DNA from: Desulfomonile tiedjei
GTDB taxonomy: Bacteria > Desulfobacterota > Desulfomonilia > Desulfomonilales > Desulfomonilaceae
Direction: 5' to 3'
Length of the DNA stretch: 53,986 nucleotides
Assembly: GCA_016218715.1 (NCBI GenBank)
Contig: JACRDG010000088.1
Coordinates: 1 to 53,986 of the forward strand
Below, piece by piece: positions 42,008 through 50,226 of this stretch. Each line of letters opens with the position of its first letter. Position 1 is the first letter of the stretch. The position numbers and the translations under genes are program-made. The notes beneath the pieces were generated by a model that was not told the DNA's origin, searched no databases, and saw only the letters and a program-made list of their open reading frames with translations.

Positions 42008-42841
42008 ATGGCTCAGTTTGGTGCAGCCGAGATAGTTCGAAGCCAACAGACGTCTGATAGAATATGGCCGGCAGGTGAACGAGCAACCGGGGACCTTGCG
42101 GAACCTTCCATTGGGGCAGATACCGGCGCTCGTGGTCTGCACGAGGTCACAGGGAATTTCGACGCGAAATCGATTCGCCATCATCGACACCTCTGCCTGA
42201 AAGTTCTGAGGCACCTCGCCCTTACTGCACCCGCTCGGGCGTTCGACGAACACGCCCTACCGTCGTACTTGCATCCGAATCATCTTGCTCGGTGGTTGTT
42301 TTGGCAGAGGGTAACTTCGTGCGCCCGATTCTTATCCCGGACTACGGGAGGAGCCTGCCTTGATTTTGGCTGTGGGAGCGGGGTTATGTTGCCCTTCCTC
42401 GCGCGTGCCTTTTCCCGTGTCTATGCAGTCGATCCATCTTTGGCCGCGGTCACGGGATTCATAGACTTGTGGGAGAAATCAGCAGGCGGGTCATTGCAGG
42501 CGGTCCGCTTGTCTCACGATCTCCCCTCTGCCACCATCCCACACCACTCACTTCAACTCATTCTCGCACTCGATGTGCTCGAACACGTTGAGGACCTGCA
42601 GAAGACCCTTGCCGACCTGGCCCTTTTATTGGCTCCAGGCGGCATCCTCCTCGTGTCGGGTCCGACGGAGAACCGGCTCTACCGCCTGGGGCGGCGAATC
42701 GCCGGATTCTCCGGCCACTATCATCTGCGAAATATCCATGATATCATGGACGAATTGCAGCAATTGTTTTCCGTGAAAATCGTCAGACGCCTTGTATATC
42801 CTCTGACATTCTTCTGCATACTCGAAGCGCGAAAGAGATAG
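42008..42841 (+). CDS. Class I SAM-dependent methyltransferase
   Basis: A 277-residue enzyme with GAGGGAG six bases before the ATG. Motif I is CLDFGCGSGVMLPFLAR (residues about 117-133), the acidic motif is YAVDPS, and motif IV is LILALDVLEHVEDLQKTLADLALLLAPGGILLVSGPTE, the pattern of the UbiE/Methyltransf_11 family. The first 60 residues look weakly structured; the conserved part begins near LCLKVLRHLALTAPARAFDEHALPSYLHPN. It may modify the same product as the radical SAM protein upstream; that is an inference from adjacency. Substrate unknown. Confidence 0.85.
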   Translation: MAQFGAAEIVRSQQTSDRIWPAGERATGDLAEPSIGADTGARGLHEVTGNFDAKSIRHHRHLCLKVLRHLALTAPARAFDEHALPSYLHPNHLARWLFWQRVTSCARFLSRTTGGACLDFGCGSGVMLPFLARAFSRVYAVDPSLAAVTGFIDLWEKSAGGSLQAVRLSHDLPSATIPHHSLQLILALDVLEHVEDLQKTLADLALLLAPGGILLVSGPTENRLYRLGRRIAGFSGHYHLRNIHDIMDELQQLFSVKIVRRLVYPLTFFCILEARKR

Positions 42842-42866
42842 CAAAGGGGAACATACCGCCGGACTC

Positions 42867-43829
42867 CTACGGGATCAGAACGATCTTTCCGAACGCATGA
42901 GGCTCCATGACGGTCCTGTGGGCGCGCGGGGCTTCCTCCAGGGGGATCTCCTCACCGATGATCGGCTGGAGCGACCTGTTTTCCAGCCCCGCGACCAGGG
43001 CCGAATGAATGCCGGCCAAGTCGCGCTCCGTGGCATTGAAGAGCACCACGCCCAGTATGGAAGCGTCCCGCGTCATGGCATCTCGTGGATCGATCTCGAT
43101 CGTGCCGCGACTCCCGATCACCACGACACGCCCGCCGTGGTCAAGGACTTTCAGGTCCGCGGCGAGGTTGACATGCGCCGCGACTTCCACCACAACGTCG
43201 ACCCCACGGCCTCCGGTCAGAGTGCGCACCTGTTCCAGATGATCCGGGTCCCGGTGATTGACCGCGTGGTGCGCACCCTGCTGCACGGCTATGCCTAAAC
43301 CCTTTGCAGTGCCGCCGGATGCAATGACCTTCATGCCGGCGGCCCGCGCCAACTGAACCGCGGCCATCCCTACTCCTCCGGTGGCGCCGTGAATCAGAAC
43401 GGTCTCACCTGCCCGGGCTTGAGCGCGATGGAACAAGGCGCGATACGCGACCCCGTACGGGACGCCCATGGCCGCACCCTGCTGGAAGGACACGTGTTGC
43501 GGGAGCGGATGCACCTGCGATTCCGTGCAGAGGGCCTGTTCAGCGTAGGTGCCGCTGATGCCGAAGGCCACGTACACGCGATCGCCGACCGCAATCTTCG
43601 TGACCCCCGCACCGACGCCATCCACTACTCCGGCCCCATCCATTCCCGGTGTATAGGGGAGCTCAGGCTTCTTGGCGTACTGCCCGGATCTAATGTACGC
43701 GTCCACGGGATTGACCCCCGCGGCCTTGATCGCGACGAGTACCTGGCCGGGACCGGGGCGCAGTCCCGAGACGTCCTCCGGCTTCATCACATCAGGATCT
43801 CCGAAATCATGAACTCGTATGGCTTTCAT
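42867..43829 (-). CDS. NADPH:quinone reductase, zinc-free MDR family
   Basis: A 320-residue medium-chain dehydrogenase/reductase of the quinone oxidoreductase branch. The N-terminal GroES-like part is MKAIRVHDFGDPDVMKPEDV...AAGVNPVDAYIRSGQY; the coenzyme site is VLIHGATGGVGMAAVQLARAAGMKVIASGGTAKG (AxxGxxG, where the small residues allow NADPH). Zinc-binding Cys residues are absent, as expected for QOR. It ends FGKIVLIP. A possible operator palindrome lies just upstream. It converges on the methyltransferase gene. The true substrate may be a quinone or an enone. Confidence 0.93.
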   Translation of the reverse strand: MKAIRVHDFGDPDVMKPEDVSGLRPGPGQVLVAIKAAGVNPVDAYIRSGQYAKKPELPYTPGMDGAGVVDGVGAGVTKIAVGDRVYVAFGISGTYAEQALCTESQVHPLPQHVSFQQGAAMGVPYGVAYRALFHRAQARAGETVLIHGATGGVGMAAVQLARAAGMKVIASGGTAKGLGIAVQQGAHHAVNHRDPDHLEQVRTLTGGRGVDVVVEVAAHVNLAADLKVLDHGGRVVVIGSRGTIEIDPRDAMTRDASILGVVLFNATERDLAGIHSALVAGLENRSLQPIIGEEIPLEEAPRAHRTVMEPHAFGKIVLIP

Positions 43830-43857
43830 GGGAACCTTCTCCTTGCTCCACGCTGAA

Positions 43858-43874
43858 CGCCATTGAGAATGGCG
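43858..43874. promoter_or_regulatory. Palindrome upstream of the quinone reductase gene
   Basis: CGCCATT-GAG-AATGGCG, a perfect 7+3+7 dyad 29 bases before the start codon. A related, degenerate sequence with the shared GAGAATGG core lies at about 43954-43990. This is the position expected for a repressor such as a MarR/TetR-type regulator; none is nearby. Confidence 0.45.
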
Positions 43875-44091
43875 CTAGCAGCGGGGCACCGTCCGCATGG
43901 CTTTCTCAGACAACGTCGAGACATGCCCGCAGGTTTTGGTCGACTCATACTGAAGCGCTATCGAGAATGGGGTCCAGTCTCAATGCGCTCCAATATAACT
44001 TTGATGCCTTCCGGACCAAATCGGTGCGTCTGATATCGTCTCGCTCATCCTCCCGCAACCGGCTACTTGAGAAAAATTGTCAGGAACCTTC

Positions 44092-44120
44092 TTGACAGAA
44101 TTTGTCGTGAATTATATCCT
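44092..44120 (+). promoter_or_regulatory. Sigma-70-type promoter of the electron-transfer operon
   Basis: A perfect TTGACA (44092-44097), 17 bases, TATCCT (44115-44120). Expected start near 44127, leaving a leader of about 130 bases before the ATG at 44260. Confidence 0.55.
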
Positions 44121-44259
44121 GGAGATCAAGGTGAGGCTGCCATTCAGTCCAAGGCGCATCAATATAAGGCCGGGGCCGAGATGGCGATCAGGTTGAAGAG
44201 TTGAAACTGTCCTGTAGTCCATGGATGCCTCATGGAACAAATCAAAGGAGTAGCGCGTT

Positions 44260-44934
44260 ATGAAAGGTGAGGTGAGTTATGCCCTGTACGTCCTACAGGA
44301 GCCGGTCCAGTACGTGTGCCTTGGTTTTATGGCACTCATGTACGCGATGAAGATTCGCCAACTGCTCAAGAAGCCGGCTCCGCCGGAAAAGGCCGAACTC
44401 AAGGGGGACCGATTTGCCGGCGCGGTGCATTCTTTGGCCAACGTCCTGAGGCCGTGGGGCATGGAGAGCACGCGGAACCATGGCTATTTCTATGCGGAAT
44501 TCGTGCTGTTTCACATAGCCGTCGTGTTGACGATCGGGTCCACCTTTTTCATACCGCTGATGCCTTGGGTCATGACCCCGTTTGTCTCCAAAGTCATTAT
44601 GGCTTTTATGGGGATTGCGTTCCTGATAGGTCTCCGCAGAATCTACCGGCGATTCACCACACCTGAGATTCGCGTTATCAGCAGTCCGGATGACTACTTC
44701 GCGGTGATCCTTATGACGGTTTTCTTCGCGGTGGGCTTTGTCACCCTCGGGTTGTGGATCGAGGGGCGGGCTGAAACCGGATGGATGTGGCTGTTCTTCT
44801 TGATGACCACCTTCTTCCTTCTCTATGTCCCGTTCAGCAAGATTTCGCACTACGTGCTGTACCCCTTCGGCCGCGTGATGTTCGGTCAGATCTTCGGCGG
44901 GCGAGGTGTGTTGAACAGGCACCAGAAGGCGTAA
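44260..44934 (+). CDS. Membrane subunit of an electron-transfer complex (DsrM/TmcC/NarI-like)
   Basis: A 224-residue membrane protein with AAAGGAG nine bases before the ATG. Five hydrophobic helices are apparent (about residues 11-29, 72-95, 102-125, 140-165 and 175-195). His residues in helix-end positions (NHGYFYAEFVLFHIAVV and KISHYVLYPFGRVMFG) could bind heme b, as in NarI/DsrM-type subunits; the length matches the NarI-like family. The DsrK-like iron-sulfur protein gene follows after 46 bases. It should exchange electrons with the menaquinone pool. The heme ligands are guessed from position. Confidence 0.8.
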   Translation: MKGEVSYALYVLQEPVQYVCLGFMALMYAMKIRQLLKKPAPPEKAELKGDRFAGAVHSLANVLRPWGMESTRNHGYFYAEFVLFHIAVVLTIGSTFFIPLMPWVMTPFVSKVIMAFMGIAFLIGLRRIYRRFTTPEIRVISSPDDYFAVILMTVFFAVGFVTLGLWIEGRAETGWMWLFFLMTTFFLLYVPFSKISHYVLYPFGRVMFGQIFGGRGVLNRHQKA

Positions 44935-44980
44935 CTCTTTTCACAGGACAGCGACATACCGGGGAATACGGAGGATAACC

Positions 44981-46390
44981 ATGGCCGAAGTGGCAGAAGA
45001 AAAAGGTCAGGCGGCACCGGAGAAGGTGGCGGCGGCAAAGAAGAAAGAAGCAGAGAAACTGGGGACTCAGGCGGGGAGAAAGTGGCCCCTGAAAGACGAG
45101 TTCACGCCTGAAATGCTCCAACGGATGGAGGAGATCCTTCCGGCCAAGCTCAGTCGGGTGGTTGCTGCTTCGTTGGCAGGATGCATCCATTGTGGGATGT
45201 GCTCGGACGCGTGCCATTACAGTGTGTCCATCCCGGAAGACAAGACGTTGCTCCCCGCGTACAAGGCGGACCGGTTCCGGAAATGGTACAAAGGCAGATT
45301 CGACTGGATGGGAAAGGTTTTCCCGTGGTTTGTCGGTGCGAGGAAGCTCGACAAGGACCTGGCCGACGAGATGTACGACAAGCTCTGGGGCGGATGCACC
45401 ATGTGCCGTCGCTGCACCTTCAACTGCCCCATGGGTGTTGACTACGGCATGCTGACCCGCGCGGCCCGCGCTATCATGTGCGAAGTCGGACGGGTCCCCA
45501 AGCACCTGCAAGATACGGTGGACACTCACTACAACCACGGGAACAACATGGCCGTCCCGAGGCAGGAGTTCATCGAGACCATCGAATGGGTCGAGGAAGA
45601 GCTCCAGTCCGAGGAAGGGTGCGAAAACTTCAAGATCCCGCTGGACAAGAAGGGTGCTCGGTATATGCTCACCCTTAACCCTCGGGAACCCAAGTACTAC
45701 CCTCTGACCATCCAGGCGACGGCCAAAGTCCTGAACGCGGCGGGGATCGATTTCACCATCTCGTCGCGCTACTGGGACCTGACCAACTACGCGATGTTCA
45801 ACGGCATCGATTCCGACGCCAAGCTGTTCGCTTCCTGGCTATTCGACGAGATGAAGCGGCTCGAGGTGGAATACCTCCTATCCGGCGAGTGCGGCCACGG
45901 GTATCGGGGGCTTCGCTGGGAAATGGCCAACTGGCTCGGTGGAGTCCCGTACAAGGTCACCAGCGTGATGGAACTGTTTGCCGAGGTGATCGGGCAGGGA
46001 AGGATCAGGCTGGACAAGTCGGTCTGGAAAGATGACGTGTTCACGTACCATGACTCGTGCAACATCGCCAGGTCGGGAGGTATTACCGAGGAGCCCCGCA
46101 CTATCATCCTGGCTGCGGTGGACAATTTCAGGGAGATGGAACACAACCGGGAACACAGCTTTTGCTGCGGTGGTGGTGGGGGCGCCCTCGCAATGCCCGA
46201 GTTCGCCGGGCGACGCATCAAGGCGGGTAAGGTCAAGGCCGACGAAATCCGGGCGACCGGAGCAACGGTGGTTCTCCAGTCGTGCCACAACTGCACCGAC
46301 CAGTTGAAGGAGATCTGCGAACATTTCAAGATCCACGCGAAGGTGATGAATCTCGCGGAACTCCTGAGTGAAGCGCTGGTGCTCGGCTAA
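44981..46390 (+). CDS. DsrK/TmcB/HdrD-like iron-sulfur protein
   Basis: A 469-residue cytoplasmic-side subunit with GGAGG six bases before the ATG. A Lys/Ala/Glu-rich N-terminus (1-35) is followed by two [4Fe-4S] motifs: C68-x2-C71-x2-C74-x3-C78 and C139-x2-C142-x2-C145-x3-C149. The C-terminal CCG domain is complete: Cys360 (HDSCN), Cys395-Cys396 (FCCGGGGGA) and Cys435/Cys438 (SCHNC). It could hold the non-cubane cluster used by heterodisulfide reductases. The other CCG domain keeps only Cys304 (SGECGHGYRG). This layout is that of DsrK/TmcB rather than true HdrD. It likely passes electrons between the membrane partner and a soluble donor or thiol. The partner in the cell is not shown. Confidence 0.88.
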   Translation: MAEVAEEKGQAAPEKVAAAKKKEAEKLGTQAGRKWPLKDEFTPEMLQRMEEILPAKLSRVVAASLAGCIHCGMCSDACHYSVSIPEDKTLLPAYKADRFRKWYKGRFDWMGKVFPWFVGARKLDKDLADEMYDKLWGGCTMCRRCTFNCPMGVDYGMLTRAARAIMCEVGRVPKHLQDTVDTHYNHGNNMAVPRQEFIETIEWVEEELQSEEGCENFKIPLDKKGARYMLTLNPREPKYYPLTIQATAKVLNAAGIDFTISSRYWDLTNYAMFNGIDSDAKLFASWLFDEMKRLEVEYLLSGECGHGYRGLRWEMANWLGGVPYKVTSVMELFAEVIGQGRIRLDKSVWKDDVFTYHDSCNIARSGGITEEPRTIILAAVDNFREMEHNREHSFCCGGGGGALAMPEFAGRRIKAGKVKADEIRATGATVVLQSCHNCTDQLKEICEHFKIHAKVMNLAELLSEALVLG

Positions 46391-46416
46391 CAGACCAGGC
46401 GATCGGCGGGGAAGGC

Positions 46417-46941
46417 ATGCAGGGAATAGGCTTATGCGCAATCTTTTCGCAACAGGGTGACTGGGCGTTCGACTATGCGCTGTGGCTGGCACGCAAACAG
46501 CGGACGAGGCTCTTCATCTTTCATTTCCTCGATTCGCCGTATGCGCTTCGCCGGGATGTAGTTTTCGTTGACGAGCAACGGGAGCAGGTGACTCAGGTAA
46601 CCCCGGACCTTATCGCGGAAAAAGACAAAGAGCTGCGCCTGACCTACGACGATCGCCTGGGAGGCTATGTCGACGTCGGGTTTCGGTTATGCGAAGGGAG
46701 CACGGAAAGGGAACTCAAACGGTGTTTCAGGCGCGGCGAATACGATGTGCTGGTCCTCGCGTACGAGAACCAGGGCGCGCTTTTCGCAGGAAATGCATCC
46801 ATCGAGAAGTTTGCTTCACGGTTCCGCGGTCCCGTGGTTCTCGTGGGACCGGACAGACCGGACCGTTACTTCCTCAACCGAGAGGCACAGGAAATGGTCA
46901 GGCGACTGAATATACCTCCGGACAAATGGGGGCCTGTCTGA
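46417..46941 (+). CDS. UspA-like protein in the electron-transfer operon
   Basis: A 174-residue soluble protein that starts like a universal stress protein (GLCAIFSQQGDWAFDYALWLARKQRTRLFIFHFLDSPY). Its second half has the UspA pattern ELKRCFRRGEYDVLVLAYENQG...IEKFASRFRGPVVLVGPD. The ATP-loop G-x2-G-x9-G-S/T is not evident, so nucleotide binding is doubtful. GGGGAAGG precedes the ATG closely. It lies 26 bases after the DsrK-like gene and so belongs to the same operon. Its role is unknown; it may be a regulatory or assembly subunit in the place of TmcD. Confidence 0.75.
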   Translation: MQGIGLCAIFSQQGDWAFDYALWLARKQRTRLFIFHFLDSPYALRRDVVFVDEQREQVTQVTPDLIAEKDKELRLTYDDRLGGYVDVGFRLCEGSTERELKRCFRRGEYDVLVLAYENQGALFAGNASIEKFASRFRGPVVLVGPDRPDRYFLNREAQEMVRRLNIPPDKWGPV

Positions 46942-47004
46942 CATGCTCCGGCTTGGGTAGTGATACCAATGTGCGATTCAATAAGTAATATTGCTGAAGG
47001 GCGC

Positions 47005-47067
47005 TCCTGGGAGGTCTCCTGAGCGCAGTCAGGCTGTGCCGTTCGTAGCGGAGGAGACCACCCAGGA
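47005..47067. repeat. Long inverted repeat downstream of the electron-transfer operon
   Basis: TCCTGGGAGGTCTCCT (47005-47020) and AGGAGACCACCCAGGA (47052-47067) are inverted copies with a single mismatch over 16 bases and a 31-base loop. There is no T-run, so it is not a typical terminator. It lies between two convergent genes, with about 60 bases on the left and 145 on the right. Confidence 0.65.
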
Positions 47068-47212
47068 ACAGCCCAGAGCAGAGTCCTCGGATGTTACAAA
47101 TTGAACTGCACCTTGGTATGAAGCATGGCCTTCACCTGGCGGCCGAGCACCGGCCATTGAAATCCCCTGGAATCATGACGCTGTTCGGGAGGTTCCCCGC
47201 AGGTGGGATGAA

Positions 47213-49357
47213 TTACCGCCCGTTTCCCGAGGTGCGAGGGACCCGGCGCACTTTGAACGCGTAATTGCCGGCCTCGTCGAGTTGGCCGGAAAATTGTGCT
47301 GACGGAGTCTCTCCAGGCGCGGTCGTGGTTCTGTATGCGAGACGGTTGTTTCCACGAATGATCACCATCCCGTCCCAGTTCGCGCCGTTGGCAGGCACGA
47401 GCGCCACTTTGTCTTCCGGCGCGGGATCGGCAATTAAATCTCTCCCTTGGCAGTTCTTGATCGGCACGCTTTTTCCGGCCAGCGCGTGGAGCAACGTCGG
47501 CAAGACGTCCATGTGCGACGTCGCGGTCGATATCTTGCGTGGCTTGACCCCCGGTCCTACCATGACGAACGGCACCCGCATCTGAATGTCTGACATGCGA
47601 CTGGCGTGGGTGAACACTCCATCTTCGCCCATGGATTCTCCGTGATCGCCCGTAATCAGGATGAGGTTTCGGTCGAGATTGATGGATTGCAGAAACTTCA
47701 TCACTTCATGCTGCAGGAACAGTAACGAATTGGCATAGCGGTTCAGGTGATTCCGCATCTGCTCCCGCGGATTCAGAAACTGCCAGAAGGTCGCTGACTC
47801 CGGGTGCACGTCGAATTCAGGAGGAAAGGGATACCGATAATGGGAAGAGAGGAGATAGAAGAATACGAATTGCGGTTTCTTCTGGGGGGTGTTCAAGATG
47901 CTCCGCACCCGAGCCAGTTTGCGACTATCCGAATCGGGCCAATCTTTCATCCCGTTGAGTCCGAAGGCTCCCTCGAAGATCATATCGTGGCAGTACCGGT
48001 CGTTAATGAACTTGTCCAGCCTCCGAAACCCTTTCGTCTCGCCAGAAGTAACGCACGTGATGTGGTAGCCGGATCGCCGGAGGGATTCAAACATCTGCGG
48101 CGGGATGTTCCGCTGGAGCGTCTGATCGTAGCCGAGAGCCGCCCGGCCGTAAAATAAGGAGAATAGGCCCAGATGGGAGCAGTTCGACCCTGAATAATGA
48201 CGCTCGAGGCGGAGCCCCTCGTTCGACCAGGCGTCCAGTTGGGGCATGAGCTTCGGGCCGATCGCGAAATGGCGGAAGCTTTCGAAAATGATCAACACGA
48301 TGTTGGGCAAGTTCGGCTTCCGAACAAATGCCGCAGGGTCCGCAGGCTTAGGATCCACCGCCTCGCTCGCCACCCTGATCGCGGTCATTTCATCGTCCTG
48401 GTCGGGCATTCCGATCTGATCATCGGAATCTGTCCTCTCCGGGTACTCCGCTTCGGGCCGAATCCCACCTTTCAAGTCGACGTGCTCGCGGATGTCTTTC
48501 ACCGAAGGGACCTGGCGTTCAGCCACTCTGCCGGCCGCGGGATTGCTTATAGTCGACAAGTTCGCAATCATGCCTGTCGTGTCCGCGATGCCGAGTCCTT
48601 CTGCAACCACCTCTGCCACGCCCTGGAAGCGTTCCCCGAAGCTAGTCTGGGGCGGCAGAGCGGCGTACACGCGATCCAAAAGATTCTGGTCTTGAAACAG
48701 CCCCATCGCGGGCACGACGCCAACAATGCCGCAAACCAGGGCTGCGGTCGCCAAGGACTGGGTCCTCTTTGAACCCAGTCGGACGAATCGCGTCACAAGT
48801 TTCCGGGTCACCCATCTGGTCGCGAAGAAGACGGCAGGACCCGCGGCCGCGAACATGAGGAAGAGCATCCCCGCTTCGCCGGAGAATCCGTCACCCGCCC
48901 ATTGCCAGATCTTTTGACCGGGGGATTGCAGGATATCTCGCAAGTGCGGGAACCAATCCAATAGATGATAGCCTGAGAAACTGACCGAAATAATGTCTGT
49001 GGCGAAGAAGTAGAAGATGAGGACAGCAGAGGCGTTCAGGATCACGACCCCCGTACGTTCGAATCCCTGGACAAATAGAACCCCTACCAGCAGGATCACC
49101 GGGATGCACCAGGCCAGGCTTTTCGCGGCCAGGAGCCAGAAGATCAGCCCCTCGTCCATAAGAGCCAGACTTTCGGCCCTCGGACCCATGATGATGTGAT
49201 AGCGATCCCATTCGAACAGGCAGGCAAAGAGGGCGGAGGATGTGGTCAAGAAAAGAAGGACCCCAAGCCAGCGCTTGGCTGGGGTCTCCGATCCCCGTAT
49301 AGCGCCGGAAGTCGGTGTGGTGTCCGCGTCGCTCCGCGTGCGCTTATCGGAGGGCAT
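47213..49357 (-). CDS. Inner-membrane sulfatase-fold protein (YejM/LTA-synthase-like)
   Basis: A 714-residue protein starting at the ATG at 49357, with GGAGG seven bases upstream. The N-terminal 215 residues hold about five transmembrane helices, as in YejM/PbgA (DUF3413) and LtaS. An acidic linker follows, then an alkaline-phosphatase-superfamily domain from about residue 350: the metal ligand Glu in NIVLIIFESFRHF, the presumed nucleophile Ser in SNCSHLGLFSLFYG, and Asp-His in LITGDHGESMGEDGVFTHASR. LtaS uses Thr at the nucleophile position. Periplasmic phosphoethanolamine or glycerol-phosphate transfer, or a YejM-like signalling role in lipopolysaccharide control, are the options. The sequence does not decide between them. 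It stands alone. Confidence 0.9.
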   Translation of the reverse strand: MPSDKRTRSDADTTPTSGAIRGSETPAKRWLGVLLFLTTSSALFACLFEWDRYHIIMGPRAESLALMDEGLIFWLLAAKSLAWCIPVILLVGVLFVQGFERTGVVILNASAVLIFYFFATDIISVSFSGYHLLDWFPHLRDILQSPGQKIWQWAGDGFSGEAGMLFLMFAAAGPAVFFATRWVTRKLVTRFVRLGSKRTQSLATAALVCGIVGVVPAMGLFQDQNLLDRVYAALPPQTSFGERFQGVAEVVAEGLGIADTTGMIANLSTISNPAAGRVAERQVPSVKDIREHVDLKGGIRPEAEYPERTDSDDQIGMPDQDDEMTAIRVASEAVDPKPADPAAFVRKPNLPNIVLIIFESFRHFAIGPKLMPQLDAWSNEGLRLERHYSGSNCSHLGLFSLFYGRAALGYDQTLQRNIPPQMFESLRRSGYHITCVTSGETKGFRRLDKFINDRYCHDMIFEGAFGLNGMKDWPDSDSRKLARVRSILNTPQKKPQFVFFYLLSSHYRYPFPPEFDVHPESATFWQFLNPREQMRNHLNRYANSLLFLQHEVMKFLQSINLDRNLILITGDHGESMGEDGVFTHASRMSDIQMRVPFVMVGPGVKPRKISTATSHMDVLPTLLHALAGKSVPIKNCQGRDLIADPAPEDKVALVPANGANWDGMVIIRGNNRLAYRTTTAPGETPSAQFSGQLDEAGNYAFKVRRVPRTSGNGR

Positions 49358-49718
49358 CAACAGGCCTCCAGCAGAATTTCCGCCGTTCTTCGTTCTCGTG
49401 CGTCCTTGAATCGTATCTCATTACCGCACACTTTACGCAAGTCCCTGCACCCCTCATGCAATTGCGAAGCCAGAATAGGGAATTCGGCAGCGGGGCCCAT
49501 AGGTGCCCCGGGAGCGAACGATCATCCGATAACGCGCGGAGCAAGGGGACCTGTGGACGGTCAGCATCGGCATGACTCGCAGCGACCGCGATGATCCCCT
49601 GGATCTCAGGCGAACGCCTGCGCCGGGATGTCCGGACGCGAGCAACAGTCATGCCGTACAATTATCGCAAATTGCCCACAGATATCAACTCATTTCTGGC
49701 ACTCGGGGTACCCATTCA

Positions 49719-49862
49719 CTTACACAGGGCACGTGAGCGCTTGAACCAGACCATCAAGAAGGGGGGTTAATTATCCGTCATTCCGGCGGAGGCCGGAATC
49801 CAGTCCAGCGCTTCGCTGGGTTCGACATCTCCTGGACCCCGGCCTTCGCCGGGAGTACGACG
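49719..49862. repeat. Dispersed repeat, family B, extended copy
   Basis: Bases 49719-49775 match the degenerate copy at 7639. Bases 49776-49862 form the palindrome: CGTCATTCCGGCGGAGGCCG, an inner small hairpin CCAGCGCTTCGCTGG, then CCTGGACCCCGGCCTTCGCC and GGGAGTACGACG. The arms match those at 33429-33489. Confidence 0.7.
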
Positions 49863-50037
49863 TGGGGCCATCGGCTTGTCGTTGCATCAACAGCGTTGAA
49901 TCCTTGCCCCAAATAACTGAATTGTTACCACTCGGCCGCGAGCGTTCATTTGTGGAGAGGAAAAATTCCCCGCCTCGGCCCTCGTTCACGGGGGGCCAAA
50001 AGAGGCACGGATCTCACCCGTGCGGTGCCGTCCGGCG

Positions 50038-50066
50038 TTGACAGGACTGCAGCGGTCAGCTAAGTT
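50038..50066 (+). promoter_or_regulatory. Possible promoter of the RND efflux operon
   Basis: A perfect TTGACA (50038-50043), 17 bases, then TAAGTT (50061-50066), a weak -10. About 155 bases of leader would precede the ATG at 50227. Confidence 0.4.
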
Positions 50067-50226
50067 CGGTACAGAGAAGGGTTATATGGTGGGAGAGGCA
50101 AAATGCCATCCCTGACATTCTCCCTGATATACGTGACCGGACCTGCGAAAAGAAGCACTCGGCTATCGGAAATGGTATGAAGCATTTCCGCGACCTGCTC
50201 GGAACACCGACTTGAGGAGCTGAATC

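Larger units (their letters stand above)
43830..44259. other. Divergent region between qor and the electron-transfer operon
   Basis: 430 bases. Two related dyads near the qor start (43858-43874 and about 43954-43990) and a promoter at 44092-44120 are listed separately or in the findings. ATTGTCA (44077-44083) and TTGACA (44092-44097) also form an interrupted inverted repeat around AGGAACCTTC-like bases. No gene was found. Confidence 0.45.
49358..50226. other. Large intergenic region before the RND pump genes
   Basis: 869 bases, the longest gap in the window. Bases 49719-49862 hold the largest family B repeat. A candidate promoter lies at 50038-50066. GGTGCCCCGGGAGC-type short palindromes occur near 49500. 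The open frame on the minus strand up to 49661 is Arg/Ser-rich and not protein-like. No regulator gene for the pump is present. Confidence 0.5.

Noticed and set aside
49048-49066. GTACGTTCGAATCCCTGG, T-arm-like
   Set aside because: It lies inside the transmembrane part of the sulfatase-fold gene, with no surrounding tRNA structure.
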